A DNA stretch of 64,000 nucleotides from DASQEH01 sp038239485 (GCA_038239485.1 JBBSET010000005.1:20155-84154), one strand, 5' to 3'; positions 16,499-25,365 are shown, counted from the first letter of the stretch. Numbers and translations: made by a program. Notes: generated by a model from the sequence alone, not told the origin.

Positions 16499-18268
16499 TC
16501 AGGGGTCGGCCACCTGCCGCCGGTCGTCGGGAAGTCGGCGGGTACGGCCGAGCCGGTCCAGGTGCGCGAGAAGCGGCAGAACCACCCGCCGCGACGAGCC
16601 GAGAACGATGCGCGCCTGGCTCACCGTGAACGGCTGCGGTAGTCCCGTGAGCGCGGCAACGGCGGCCTCGTCAGCGCCTGGCAACAAGACGATGCCGTCG
16701 CCGAGGCGGAGCAGTCGGCCGGCTTTCGCGGCGGCTGCCAGCGCCCTGGCGTCCAGGCCCAGGCCGACCAGCCTGTCAGCCGAGGGGGCAGCGAAGGGCT
16801 GGCCCGAGAGGTCGTCGGCGAGCCGCTGCAGGGACTGCTCGAGTGCGCTCGGAAGCGTCGTACCCGTGTCGCCTCGGACCCGCCCCTGGTCGACACGTAG
16901 GGGCGTCGTCGCGAGTGCCAGGACAAGGTCGGCAGTGGGGAGACTCAGCCGCTCGGCGGCGACGGCAACGGGTACCCCTGGGTCGAGCGGGTAGATCCTG
17001 TCGTGCTCGGCGACCAGCGCCCGCAGTTGGTGCTGGAGCGCTGGGAGCCGGGATCTGTCAAGCAGCCAGTCACCGGCCGTCACGGCGACGGTCTCCGTCT
17101 CCGTCTCCGTGTCCGAGACGTCGTATCCGAGCTTGGCCAGCAGCGAACGCCGGACGGTACCTCGCCGGTGGATCTCGTCGGAGACCGTCGGCCGGTCGCT
17201 GCCCGAGGCGAGGGTCGCGGCCCGTTCGGCGGCCGAACCACGACGCCGCATCGGCGGGGGGTCGGGGTCGAGCGTGATGGCGCCCCACACCTGGCGGCTG
17301 CCCGGATCGCGGATCAGCACCCGGTCGCCGACGTGGAGGGGGAGCGGACGCTCCAGCGTCAGGCGGACGAACTCGCGGCCGCCGAGCGGGCGGCATCGGG
17401 TTCCCACCGCCGCCGCGCCGAGGTGGAGCATCGGCCGGGCCGGCAGGTCGTCCGGCGAGGCCAACCGGACGTCGACGGTCCGGGTGGACACCCACGCCTG
17501 GGGTGTCACCAGCGCGCTTCCTCGCGACAGGCCGTCGGGTACGTCGCCAGCCAGGCCGAGCGCGACCCTGGAGGTCGCGGATACCTCCTGCACATCGCGC
17601 CCCAGGGTCTGGATCGTACGGATCCTGACACCGTGGCCGTCGTAGGACAGCCGGTCCCCGACGACGATCCGGCCGGCCGGTAGGGTCCCGGTGACGACGG
17701 TTCCCACGCCGTTGAGGTGGAACCGCCGGTCCACCCAGAGCCGAACCGCGGCGTCGGCGTCGGGCGGTGGCAGGGCCTGGACGAGCTCGACGAGTGCCGC
17801 CCTGAGGTCGTCGATGCCAGCCCCGGTACGCCCGCTCACCGGCACGACCGCCACCTCGCCAAGCGAGGTGCGCGCCAGCTCGACACGGGCACGCTCAGCC
17901 GCGGCCCCGGGGTCGGCGAGGTCGGACCGCGTCACGGCGACGACTCCCCGGCTCACGCCGAGGGCGTCCAGGGCCGCGAGGTGCTCAGCGGCCTGGGGCA
18001 TCCAGGGATCGTCGGCCGCGACCACGAACAGCACCGCGGGCACGGGTCCGACTCCGGCGAGTGTGGTCGAGATGAAACGCTCGTGACCTGGTACATCGAC
18101 GAACGCCACGTCTCCTACCTCGGGCAGGCGGGTCCAGCAGTACCCCAGCTCGATGGACAGCCCGCGACGATGCTCCTCGCTCAGCCGGTCCGGGTCGGCG
18201 CCCGTCAGGGCCTTCACCAGGGTGGACTTGCCATGGTCGACGTGACCGGCGGTCGCGATGACGTGCAC
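16499..18268 (-). CDS. selB: Selenocysteine-specific elongation factor SelB
   Basis: GTPase that carries Sec-tRNA(Sec) to UGA codons marked by a SECIS hairpin. 589 aa. G1 GHVDHGKST at residues 8-16, DVPGHE (G3), TRSD (NKxD-like G4), EF-Tu-like domains II-III, then C-terminal winged helices (about 380-589) that bind the SECIS RNA (QARIVLGSSRRVVLPLLAHLDRLGRTRR). GTG start 3 bp after the selA stop, so translational coupling is likely. Normal length for bacterial SelB. Confidence 0.96.
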   Translation of the reverse strand: MHVIATAGHVDHGKSTLVKALTGADPDRLSEEHRRGLSIELGYCWTRLPEVGDVAFVDVPGHERFISTTLAGVGPVPAVLFVVAADDPWMPQAAEHLAALDALGVSRGVVAVTRSDLADPGAAAERARVELARTSLGEVAVVPVSGRTGAGIDDLRAALVELVQALPPPDADAAVRLWVDRRFHLNGVGTVVTGTLPAGRIVVGDRLSYDGHGVRIRTIQTLGRDVQEVSATSRVALGLAGDVPDGLSRGSALVTPQAWVSTRTVDVRLASPDDLPARPMLHLGAAAVGTRCRPLGGREFVRLTLERPLPLHVGDRVLIRDPGSRQVWGAITLDPDPPPMRRRGSAAERAATLASGSDRPTVSDEIHRRGTVRRSLLAKLGYDVSDTETETETVAVTAGDWLLDRSRLPALQHQLRALVAEHDRIYPLDPGVPVAVAAERLSLPTADLVLALATTPLRVDQGRVRGDTGTTLPSALEQSLQRLADDLSGQPFAAPSADRLVGLGLDARALAAAAKAGRLLRLGDGIVLLPGADEAAVAALTGLPQPFTVSQARIVLGSSRRVVLPLLAHLDRLGRTRRLPDDRRQVADP

Positions 18269-18271
18269 TGC

Positions 18272-19570
18272 TCAGCCGGCCTCGAAGGTACGCCGGACCG
18301 CTGCCACGATCTGCGTGTCTGCGGCGGGGTCGACGGCAACCAGGTCCAGCAGCAGCCGATCCCGCTCGACCCGGCCCACGACGGAAGGGCTCTGCAGCCG
18401 AAGGGCGCGAGCCAGGTTGGGGGCCAGGGACACCGCCGCACTGTCGAGCTCGACTCCGGGTGCGCCGCCACCGCCGATGGCCGCGGCACTGCGGACCGCC
18501 TCAGCGGCGATTCCGAGTCCGGACAGCTCAGTCGCGATGGCCTCGGCACGCGCCATCAGCTCGTCGGGTTCGGTGTCGAGGGCGACCTGCACCGGGCTGG
18601 GCGGCCCGGCCAAGGTCGCTTCGAGAGCGGCGAAGGTCAGCTTGTCGACGCGAACCGCCCGCGCCGCCGGATGGCGACGGACCCGCTCGACGATGTCGCG
18701 ACGGCCGAGAACGAGCCCGCACTGCGGCCCTCCCAGCAGCTTGTCACCGGATGCGGTGACGAGCGCCGCCCCGGCCTGGAGGGCAGTGGCGGCGTCTGGC
18801 TCGCCGGGGAGTCGCGGGTGGGGCGCGAGCAGGCCGGAGCCGATGTCAGCGACGACGGGGACGGGCAGCTTCGCCAGCCCGGCGACGGGAACTGACGAGG
18901 TGAAGCCATGCACGACGAAGTTGGACGGGTGCACCTTGAGCACGAAGGCGGTGCGCTCATCGAGGGCCGCCTCGTAGTCCGCGAGGCGTACCCGGTTGGT
19001 GGTACCGACCTCTCGGAGCCGGGCACCGGCGGCCTCGAGCAGCTCGGGGATCCGGAATCCGTCACCGATCTCGACCAGCTCACCGCGTGCGATCACGATC
19101 GTGGCGCCCCTCGCGAGCGCAGACGCCACGAGAAACAGGGCGGCGGCCCCGTTGTTGACCACGTGCACCGCTCCGGCATCCGGTACGGCGTCAGCCAGCG
19201 CGTCCAGGGCGCCGGCGCCGCGTCGGCCACGTCTGCCGGTGTCCAGGTCGAGCTCGACGTCGGTGGTTCCGGCCGCGCGTCGTACCGCCTCGACTGCGGC
19301 CTCCGACAGCGCCGCCCTGCCGAGGTTCGTGTGGACGACGACCCCAGTGGCATTGATGACCACCCGGAGGCTGGTGACCGACTCCGGCAACAACGAGACG
19401 GCCACGCCGATCACCGACCCGGGGTCGATCTCCCCCGAGCGGCAGCGATCCTGCGCCGCGACGACGGCACGCTTCACGAGTCGTGGACCGAGCCGGTGGG
19501 CGGCTGCCGCCAGCCGCGGGTCCGCCAGCACCTGGTCGGTGCGTGGAACGAGCCTGCGAGGGTCCGACAC
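18272..19570 (-). CDS. selA: L-seryl-tRNA(Sec) selenium transferase SelA
   Basis: PLP enzyme that converts Ser-tRNA(Sec) to Sec-tRNA(Sec) using selenophosphate. 432 aa from GTG 19570, which has GGGAGGG upstream; a longer frame would run into the tRNA-Sec gene. Visible features: NATGVVVHTNLGRA near the N-terminus, VNNGAAALFL, the PLP lysine in SGDKLLGGPQ, and a C-terminal domain typical of the family. It lies between selC (upstream, same strand) and selB (downstream, 3 bp apart), so tRNA-Sec, SelA and SelB can come from one transcript. Confidence 0.96.
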   Translation of the reverse strand: MSDPRRLVPRTDQVLADPRLAAAAHRLGPRLVKRAVVAAQDRCRSGEIDPGSVIGVAVSLLPESVTSLRVVINATGVVVHTNLGRAALSEAAVEAVRRAAGTTDVELDLDTGRRGRRGAGALDALADAVPDAGAVHVVNNGAAALFLVASALARGATIVIARGELVEIGDGFRIPELLEAAGARLREVGTTNRVRLADYEAALDERTAFVLKVHPSNFVVHGFTSSVPVAGLAKLPVPVVADIGSGLLAPHPRLPGEPDAATALQAGAALVTASGDKLLGGPQCGLVLGRRDIVERVRRHPAARAVRVDKLTFAALEATLAGPPSPVQVALDTEPDELMARAEAIATELSGLGIAAEAVRSAAAIGGGGAPGVELDSAAVSLAPNLARALRLQSPSVVGRVERDRLLLDLVAVDPAADTQIVAAVRRTFEAG

Positions 19571-19611
19571 GGAGCCCTCCCAGCTTCTGCGACGGTGTGG
19601 CGGAGTGGCGG

Positions 19612-19706
19612 TGGCGGAGGCGGACGGGAATCGAACCCGCCTGACCGAGGTGCTCGGCCACAACGGTTTTGAAGACCGCGCCCGTCACCAGACGAGGAAC
19701 GCCTCC
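19612..19706 (-). tRNA. selC: tRNA-Sec (anticodon UCA)
   Basis: 95 nt including an encoded CCA (19612-19614). GGAGGCG at the 5' end pairs with CGCCTCC, discriminator G. The anticodon loop CTTCAAA carries TCA. The long extra arm (GTGGCCGAGCACCTCGGTC region) and the T-arm GGTTCGATTCC fit a selenocysteine tRNA, which is larger than any other. It lies directly upstream of selA on the same strand, 41 bp from the selA start. Confidence 0.95.
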
Positions 19707-19783
19707 AGGCCCCACCCTACGTTCTGCCGGCCGGGCCCGGCCCCGCTGCTGTCTCGCGCGGGGGATCGAGCCGATGCGGGTCG

Positions 19784-19789
19784 TAGGGT
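19784..19789 (+). promoter_or_regulatory. -10 box (TAGGGT) for selD
   Basis: TAGGGT ends 6 nt before the second of two tandem GTG codons (19796), which points to that codon as the leaderless start. Confidence 0.45.
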
Positions 19790-19795
19790 GCAGTG

Positions 19796-20791
19796 GTGAC
19801 GACCCAGGACCGCGCTCTTCGCCTCACCCGGTTCGCCGCGGGTGGTGGCTGCGCATGCAAGATACCTCCTGGCGAGCTGGAGCAGATGCTGGCGGGACTG
19901 CCGCTGGTGCCGGACGGTGGCGACCTGCTCGTCGGCGTCGAGCACGGCGACGATGCGGCGGCCGTGCGGATCGATGGGGACCGGGCGGTCATCGCTACCG
20001 TCGACTTCTTCACGCCGGTGGTCGACGACGCCTTCGACTGGGGTCGGATCGCAGCCGCCAACGCCCTGTCCGACGTGTATGCGATGGGGGGTGAGCCACT
20101 GGTGGCGCTCAACCTGCTTGGGTGGCCGCGTGACATCCTGCCGTTCGAGCTGGCCGGCGAGGTGCTGAGGGGCGGGGCCGAGATCTGCGCATCGGCGAGG
20201 TGTCATCTCGGGGGCGGCCACAGCATCGACCAGCCCGAGCCCACGTACGGGCTGGCTGTCACCGGGATGGGCGATGCGAGGCGGCTGCTCCGCAACGACG
20301 TCGGGGTCGCCGGGATGCCGCTGACGCTCACGAAGCCACTGGGGGTCGGGATCCTGAACAACCGGCACAAGGCCACCGGTGAGCGGTTCGAGCACGCGGT
20401 GGCGTCGATGACATCCTTGAACCGCGATGCGTCCCGTGCAGCGCTTGCGGCTGGCGTGCGGTGCGCGACCGACGTCACCGGGTTCGGGCTGCTGGGGCAT
20501 CTGTACAAGCTGGCACGAGCCAGTGGAGTGTCCGCCGTCGTCGAAGCGAACGCGGTTCCGTATCTCGACGCCGCGCGCGAGTCCGCGGTTCGCGGATACC
20601 TTCCTGGTGGCAGCCGGCGCAACCTCGAGTGGGTCCGTCCCCACCTGGACTCCGACGTCTCCGACCTCGAGCTCCTGCTGCTCGCCGACGCGCAGACGTC
20701 GGGTGGCCTCCTGGTCGCAGGCGAGGTGCCCGGGTACCCCGTCATCGGCGAGCTGGTGCCGTCGGCCGAACGAAGACTCCTCGTTCGCTGA
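19796..20791 (+). CDS. selD: Selenide, water dikinase (selenophosphate synthetase) SelD
   Basis: Makes selenophosphate from selenide and ATP for SelA. 331 aa. The N-terminal catalytic loop GGGCACKIPPGEL has Cys, not selenocysteine, at the active position, with the conserved Lys three residues later. GDDAA...D metal/ATP-binding segments follow, then NALSDVYAMGG and the C-terminal AIRS domain (DVTGFGLLGH). GTG at 19796 is preferred because of the -10 box; GTG at 19793 is the alternative. Divergent from selC-selA-selB, so the four-gene set is complete. Confidence 0.96.
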   Translation: MTTQDRALRLTRFAAGGGCACKIPPGELEQMLAGLPLVPDGGDLLVGVEHGDDAAAVRIDGDRAVIATVDFFTPVVDDAFDWGRIAAANALSDVYAMGGEPLVALNLLGWPRDILPFELAGEVLRGGAEICASARCHLGGGHSIDQPEPTYGLAVTGMGDARRLLRNDVGVAGMPLTLTKPLGVGILNNRHKATGERFEHAVASMTSLNRDASRAALAAGVRCATDVTGFGLLGHLYKLARASGVSAVVEANAVPYLDAARESAVRGYLPGGSRRNLEWVRPHLDSDVSDLELLLLADAQTSGGLLVAGEVPGYPVIGELVPSAERRLLVR

Positions 20792-20809
20792 CCCGCCGCC
20801 CGGGCGGGT
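20791..20809. terminator. Hairpin between selD and the DUF427 gene
   Basis: ACCCGCC and GGCGGGT form a 7-bp stem around a 5-nt loop, starting at the last base of the selD stop codon. There is no T-tract. It lies between convergent genes and could serve both strands. Confidence 0.4.
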
Positions 20810-20829
20810 GGCGGTGTCGGGTCGGCTGC

Positions 20830-21111
20830 TCAGCCGATGACCTTCACACCTCTCCAGAAGGCGACCCGGTCGCGGATCTCGGGGCTGCCCTCACCGGGGT
20901 CGGGGTAGTACCAAGCGGAGTCCGGGTTCTCCATGCCGTCGACCTCGATGGTCAGATAGCTGGCACGCCCTTTGACAGGGCAGGTCGTGGTCTTGTCGCT
21001 GTCCTTCAGGTAGCTGGACACCACTGACTCCCGCGGGAAGTAGTGGTTGCCCTCGATCACCACGGTCTCGTCCGACTCGGCGATCAGCTGGCCGTTCCAC
21101 GTTGCACGCAT
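20830..21111 (-). CDS. DUF427 family protein
   Basis: 93 aa. The whole protein is one DUF427 domain: WNGQLIAESDETVVIEGNHYFP at the start, the CPVKGRASYLTIEVDG core and WYYPDP near the end. The fold is a small beta barrel of unknown activity, common in actinobacteria and fungi. Start at ATG 21111 because GGAAGGGG lies about 9 nt upstream. It converges with selD. Confidence 0.85.
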   Translation of the reverse strand: MRATWNGQLIAESDETVVIEGNHYFPRESVVSSYLKDSDKTTTCPVKGRASYLTIEVDGMENPDSAWYYPDPGEGSPEIRDRVAFWRGVKVIG

Positions 21112-21394
21112 GTCTGCGGTCCCCTTCCGGTCGGTCCTGCCGCGACCTGTCACTGCGATGGGACGGTGATGTCTGTCCGCTCTCACTCAACCACCCGAAC
21201 ACGACGAGGGCAATAACACTGTGTGGCGGTTAGGTAACTTCACGTACCAATGGCCTCCGCGGTTCGAGAAATTCCAGGAGTATCGGGGTTTGCAACTCAG
21301 CGCCGGCCACCTTAGGATCAGCCGACATCCACAACTGAACAGCTCTCGTCCAAACGCCGAATTCTGCCCCTTGGGCGAGTGCATCCCATCCCTC

Positions 21395-21537
21395 GAGACG
21401 GAATCGACTCTCACACGGGGCAGAAGTGGGGGACCCACTTCCGCGCAGCCACCCACTGCGCTTGGGGTTAAGTCACCTTTGGTGGCCGGGCACCTTCTCG
21501 CCCGAATCCGACAGCTCACCTCGCAGGCGTGAGAAGG
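21395..21537 (+). promoter_or_regulatory. c-di-AMP riboswitch (ydaO/yuaA type) upstream of the NlpC/P60 gene
   Basis: The leader carries the conserved blocks of this class in order: GTGGGGGACCCAC (about 21426-21438), TTGGGGTTAAGTC, then CCGAATCCGACAGCT and ACCTCGCAGGCG close to the Shine-Dalgarno. In actinobacteria this riboswitch commonly precedes cell-wall hydrolase genes and turns them off when c-di-AMP is high. Boundaries are approximate. The 280 bp between the DUF427 start and the riboswitch hold no gene I can support and should include the promoter. Confidence 0.82.
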
Positions 21538-21545
21538 AGCCCACC

Positions 21546-22103
21546 ATGCCTGCTAACGCTGCGTGGCGTCGCCTGTCGGCGATCGTCCCCCTGTTGCTCG
21601 TCTCCGCACTCGCCTTCTCGGTCTTCACGGCCGGCTCAGCGAACGCCGCGCTCTCCCAACGAGACCGCAAGATCCACCATGCCATCGTGAAGCGACACCG
21701 CAAGATCCACCACGCCATCGTGAAGCGAGACCGCAAGATCCACCACGGTGTCAAGGTTGCCCTCAACCACCGCGGAGACCCCTACGTCTACGGCGCCGCG
21801 GGTCCTGGCGCCTTCGACTGCTCCGGCCTGACGGAGTTCTCGTTCGGCAAGGCGGGGCTCCGCCTGCCGCGGTCGGCCGCCGAGCAGTACGGCTTCGTGC
21901 GGCACATCCCCAAGCGACACCTCCACCGGGGAGACCTGATGTTCTTCCACAGCGGCGGGTACATCTACCACGTCGCGATCTTCCTCCGGCGCCACGGCGG
22001 GCACGTGTGGCTGCTCCACGCGCCACACACCGGCACCGTCGTCCAGCGAGACCCCGTGTGGACGAACCAGTGGTACGCCGGCACGCTGCGCCGCCGCCCC
22101 TGA
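21546..22103 (+). CDS. Secreted NlpC/P60 peptidoglycan endopeptidase with basic N-terminal repeats
   Basis: 185 aa. Signal peptide (hydrophobic core about residues 10-30, cleavage near SANA-A). Then three near-identical 11-residue basic units (RKIHHAIVKR+1, residues 41-68), then the NlpC/P60 domain (about 70-185) with catalytic Cys92 in FDCSGLT and His142 in YHVAIF. It cleaves peptide cross-links in peptidoglycan; the basic, His-rich repeats probably hold it to the anionic wall (inference). ATG with AAGGAG 6 nt upstream, at the end of the c-di-AMP riboswitch. Confidence 0.92.
   Translation: MPANAAWRRLSAIVPLLLVSALAFSVFTAGSANAALSQRDRKIHHAIVKRHRKIHHAIVKRDRKIHHGVKVALNHRGDPYVYGAAGPGAFDCSGLTEFSFGKAGLRLPRSAAEQYGFVRHIPKRHLHRGDLMFFHSGGYIYHVAIFLRRHGGHVWLLHAPHTGTVVQRDPVWTNQWYAGTLRRRP
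21666..21749 (+). repeat. Tandem 33-bp coding repeat (RKIHHAIVKR units)
   Basis: Two full 33-bp units (21666-21698, 21699-21731) and a partial third. DNA identity between units is very high, which points to recent duplication and possible copy-number variation. Confidence 0.85.
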
Positions 22104-22228
22104 GGCTTCCTCCCCAGCAGGCGGGCGCCTCCGGGTCCTCCGGCCCGGCGGCGCCCTGACTGCGGCGGTGACACGCCAACGTGATCTGGTGGACCGGTTT
22201 CACCGACGTCCTCAGTCACACTTGTCCC

Positions 22229-23302
22229 ATGTCATCTGGTCGACCTTCTGGCTACTCTCGCGCCCATCGACGGCGGCGCCTCCTGGCGGCCGCGGCCGTC
22301 CCCGCTCTGTTGGCGGGCATGCTGGCGGGGTGCGGCGGAGGCACCTCCCTCGTCCCCGCCGCAAAGAGCCAGTCGACGTCGGCGGGCTCGCCTGCGACCG
22401 CCAACGCCTTCACCCTGACGGGCGAATGGCCGCTGACCGGCGAGAAGCTGGACGGCAGCCCCCCGGACCACCCGGTGTATGTGGTGAAGATCGACAACAC
22501 GTCGTCGTCCCAGCCTCAGATCGGGCTGAGCTCGGCCGACATGGTCGTGGAGGAACTGGTCGAGGGCGGGTTGACCAGACTTGCCGCCTTCTTCTACTCG
22601 AACATCCCGAGTGACGTGGGGCCGGTCCGGTCGATGCGCGCCTCGGACGTCGGCATCGTCAAGCCCGCGGCTGCGGACCTGGTGGCCTCGGGGGGAGCCA
22701 GGCGCACCATCCGGATCATCGACAACCACCACATCGCGAACGTCACCGAAGCCTCCGGCTCGCCCGGCTTCTACCGCGACGCCAGCCGGTCGGCGCCGTA
22801 CAACCTCTTCATGAAGCTCTCCGACCTTGCCGCCGCGCCGTCGAAGGGGGTCGTCAAGACACCAGCGGCGCCCTACCTGCCGTTCGGCAGCGCCGACGGC
22901 TTCCACGGCACAACGCCGGTCAGCTCGATCTCGGCGAACTTCTCCGGCAGTCACACGACCAGCTGGAGCCACACCTCCGGCGGATGGGTCAGACAGAACT
23001 CGCCGGCGCAGACCGGCGACGACTTCGTGGCCGACAACGTGCTGCTGCTGAAGGTGAGGGTCGGCAACGCCGGATACCTCGACCCGGCCGGCAACCCCGT
23101 CCCGGAGACGGAGTTCTTCGGCAAGGGAACGGCGATCCTCGTACACGGAGGCTCCGCGCTGACCTGCATCTGGCACAAGAAGGACAAGGCCAGCCCGATC
23201 ACACTGGCGACCAAGGACGGTACAGCGGTCACCGTGCCGGCCGGGCATACCTGGATCGAGCTGGTCCCGGCCAAGACCGGGAGCGTCACGCTCGGGAGAT
23301 AG
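22229..23302 (+). CDS. DUF3048 domain lipoprotein (YerB-like)
   Basis: 357 aa from ATG 22229. N-terminal basic stretch, hydrophobic core and lipobox LAGC near residue 35, so it is anchored to the outer face of the membrane. The rest is DUF3048: an N-terminal half (ENxx-like VVKIDNTSSSQPQIGLSSADMVVEELVEGG, GPVRSMRASDV) and a C-terminal half with ISANFSGSHTTSWS. Function is unknown. It is separated by 125 bp from the NlpC/P60 gene and by 77 bp from malic enzyme. Confidence 0.85.
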   Translation: MSSGRPSGYSRAHRRRRLLAAAAVPALLAGMLAGCGGGTSLVPAAKSQSTSAGSPATANAFTLTGEWPLTGEKLDGSPPDHPVYVVKIDNTSSSQPQIGLSSADMVVEELVEGGLTRLAAFFYSNIPSDVGPVRSMRASDVGIVKPAAADLVASGGARRTIRIIDNHHIANVTEASGSPGFYRDASRSAPYNLFMKLSDLAAAPSKGVVKTPAAPYLPFGSADGFHGTTPVSSISANFSGSHTTSWSHTSGGWVRQNSPAQTGDDFVADNVLLLKVRVGNAGYLDPAGNPVPETEFFGKGTAILVHGGSALTCIWHKKDKASPITLATKDGTAVTVPAGHTWIELVPAKTGSVTLGR

Positions 23303-23379
23303 CGGAGCGTGCCGCCCCGCCCCGCACACGGGCGCCCACGGTTCCCGCGGCGGGCCCGGTTTCTTGCCATGATGGGGCT

Positions 23380-24762
23380 ATGTCCGCCCCGTCTGTGTCG
23401 TACTCGATCACCGTCCGTCTGGTCGTCCCCGCGGGCGGCAACGCCGTCAGCCAGCTCACCAGCGCCGTCGAAGCTGTCGGCGGGTATGTCTCAGCTCTGG
23501 ACGTGACAGCCTCAGGCATCGACGAGCTGCGCATCGACGTGACATGCGCCGCGCGCGACACCAGCCACGCCGACGAGATCGTCGAGGGGCTGCGCGGTGT
23601 CCAGGGGGTGGCAGTCCACAAGGTGTCGGACCGGACCTTCCTGATGCACCTCGGCGGGACCATCGAGATGGCCTCGAAGCACCCGATCCGCAACCGGGAC
23701 GACCTCTCGATGGTCTACACCCCCGGCGTCGCGCGGGTATGCCTCGCGATCGTCGCGAACGCAGACGACGCCCGCCGGCTGACGATCAAGAGGAACGCGA
23801 TCGCCGTCGTCACCGACGGCTCGGCCGTACTGGGGCTGGGCAACATCGGCCCGCAGGCCGCTCTGCCGGTGATGGAGGGCAAGGCTGCCTTGTTCAAGCG
23901 GTTCGCGGGTATCGACGCCTGGCCGCTGTGCCTCGATACGCAGGACGTGGACGAGATCGTCCGGACCGTGCAGGTGATCGCTCCGGTCTTCGCCGGGATC
24001 AACCTCGAGGACATCTCGGCCCCACGCTGCTTCGAGATCGAGGCCAGACTCCGCGACCTGCTCGACATCCCCGTGTTCCACGACGACCAGCACGGCACCG
24101 CGATCGTCGTCCTCGCCGCGCTGACCAACGCGCTGCGGGTGGTCGACAAGCAGCTCACTGATGCCCGGATCGTGATGTCGGGGGCTGGGGCGGCCGGATC
24201 GGCCATCGTCAGGTTGCTGCTCAAGGGAGGCGCCCGCAACGTCGTCGTCGCGGATGTCGGCGGGGTGATCCACCAGGGGCGGGTCGAGCTCGACTCGTCA
24301 TTGCAGTGGATCGCGGACAACACCAACGCGCGGGCGGTCGAAGGGTCGCTGAAGGACGCGATGCGCGATGCCGACGTCTTCATCGGCGTCTCGGCGCCGA
24401 ACCTGCTGACCGGTGCCGACATCGAGGCGATGGCTCCCAGGTCGATCGTGTTCGCGCTCGCGAACCCGGACCCTGAGATCGACCCCGCCGAGGCACGCAA
24501 GCATGCCACCGTCGTGGCGACCGGCCGGTCGGACTATCCGAACCAGATCAACAACGTGCTGGCGTTCCCGGGGGTCTTCCGCGGGCTGCTGGACGCGTCT
24601 GCCACGGCGATCAGCGACTCCCTCATGGTGGCCGCTGCCCAGGCCATCGCGTCCACAGTCGCTGCCGGTGAGCTCAATGCGAACTACATCATCCCCAGTG
24701 TTTTCCATGAAGATGTGCACAAAACAGTCGCTGCGGCAGTCAGGCAGGCAGTCCAGGCCTAG
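23380..24762 (+). CDS. NAD-dependent malic enzyme with N-terminal ACT-like domain
   Basis: Oxidative decarboxylation of malate to pyruvate. 460 aa. An ACT-like regulatory domain (about residues 5-80) precedes the malic N-terminal domain (VYTPGVARVC with the catalytic Tyr; LGNIGPQAALPVMEGK with the Lys), then the metal-binding EDI and HDDQHGTA segments, and the NAD-binding domain (MSGAGAAGSAIVRLLL). A terminal QAV helix follows. The ACT domain suggests amino-acid control. ATG 23380 is chosen as the start of the ACT domain; CATGAT lies 6 nt upstream and could be a leaderless -10 box. Confidence 0.94.
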   Translation: MSAPSVSYSITVRLVVPAGGNAVSQLTSAVEAVGGYVSALDVTASGIDELRIDVTCAARDTSHADEIVEGLRGVQGVAVHKVSDRTFLMHLGGTIEMASKHPIRNRDDLSMVYTPGVARVCLAIVANADDARRLTIKRNAIAVVTDGSAVLGLGNIGPQAALPVMEGKAALFKRFAGIDAWPLCLDTQDVDEIVRTVQVIAPVFAGINLEDISAPRCFEIEARLRDLLDIPVFHDDQHGTAIVVLAALTNALRVVDKQLTDARIVMSGAGAAGSAIVRLLLKGGARNVVVADVGGVIHQGRVELDSSLQWIADNTNARAVEGSLKDAMRDADVFIGVSAPNLLTGADIEAMAPRSIVFALANPDPEIDPAEARKHATVVATGRSDYPNQINNVLAFPGVFRGLLDASATAISDSLMVAAAQAIASTVAAGELNANYIIPSVFHEDVHKTVAAAVRQAVQA

Positions 24763-24765
24763 GCT
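24760..24765 (+). promoter_or_regulatory. -10 box (TAGGCT) for the UPF0301 gene
   Basis: TAGGCT overlaps the malic enzyme stop codon and ends 6 nt before the ATG, so the gene may have its own leaderless promoter. Confidence 0.4.
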
Positions 24766-24771
24766 GAGACG

Positions 24772-25323
24772 ATGGCCTACCACAACGGCCAGCTGCTCGT
24801 CGCGACGCCGAGACTGCTCGACCCGAACTTCCACCGCTCGGTGATCCTGGTTCTCGACCACGACGTCGAGGGGGCGCTGGGTGTCGTCCTCAACCGCCCG
24901 TCGGACCTGCCGTTGCGGGCGGTCCTGCCACCGTGGGCGGAGGCGGTGACGGAGCCCCAGATGCTGTTCGCAGGCGGTCCGGTGGCGCCCGACTCGGCCC
25001 TCGGCGTGGGTCTGGCCATCGGTGCCGGTCCCGCCGGAGGGTTCAAGCGGCTGGTGGGCGACTACGGTCTGGTCGACCTCGACGCCGAGCCCGATGATGT
25101 GCTTCCCGACCTGGTGGGCGTCCGGGTCTTCTCCGGCTATGCCGGCTGGGGAGGAGGACAGCTCGAGGACGAGATCGAGGAGGGTTCGTGGTACGTCGTC
25201 ACGGCCGTGCCCACCGACCTCCTCCATCCGGATCCGACCGGGCTATGGCGGGCCATCCTTCGTCGGCAGCCGGGTGAGCTCGCCTACGTCGCCAACTTCC
25301 CCCACGACCCCAGCATGAACTGA
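24772..25323 (+). CDS. UPF0301 (AlgH/YqgE) family protein
   Basis: 183 aa, single YqgE/AlgH domain: GQLLVATPRLLDPNFHRSVILVLDHD at the start, GVVLNRPSD, FAGGPVAPDS, then RVFSGYAGWGGGQLEDEIEEGSWYV. AlgH was once named for alginate regulation, but the biochemical role is unresolved. It starts 9 bp after the malic enzyme stop and converges with the GH114 gene. Confidence 0.93.
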   Translation: MAYHNGQLLVATPRLLDPNFHRSVILVLDHDVEGALGVVLNRPSDLPLRAVLPPWAEAVTEPQMLFAGGPVAPDSALGVGLAIGAGPAGGFKRLVGDYGLVDLDAEPDDVLPDLVGVRVFSGYAGWGGGQLEDEIEEGSWYVVTAVPTDLLHPDPTGLWRAILRRQPGELAYVANFPHDPSMN

Positions 25324-25365
25324 GGGCCCCCGCGAGACCCTCGTCCGATCGGCTGCTGTGCCGGG

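Noticed and set aside
19796..20791. SelD as a selenoprotein
   Set aside because: The catalytic position in GGGCACK is encoded by a Cys codon (TGC), not TGA.
21666..21749. CRISPR-like direct repeats
   Set aside because: The repeats are contiguous, in frame and inside a secreted protein gene, with no spacers.
22984..23379. Extended N-terminus of malic enzyme overlapping the DUF3048 gene
   Set aside because: The family N-terminus (ACT-like domain) begins at ATG 23380. The extension is out of frame with, and antagonistic to, the DUF3048 coding sequence.
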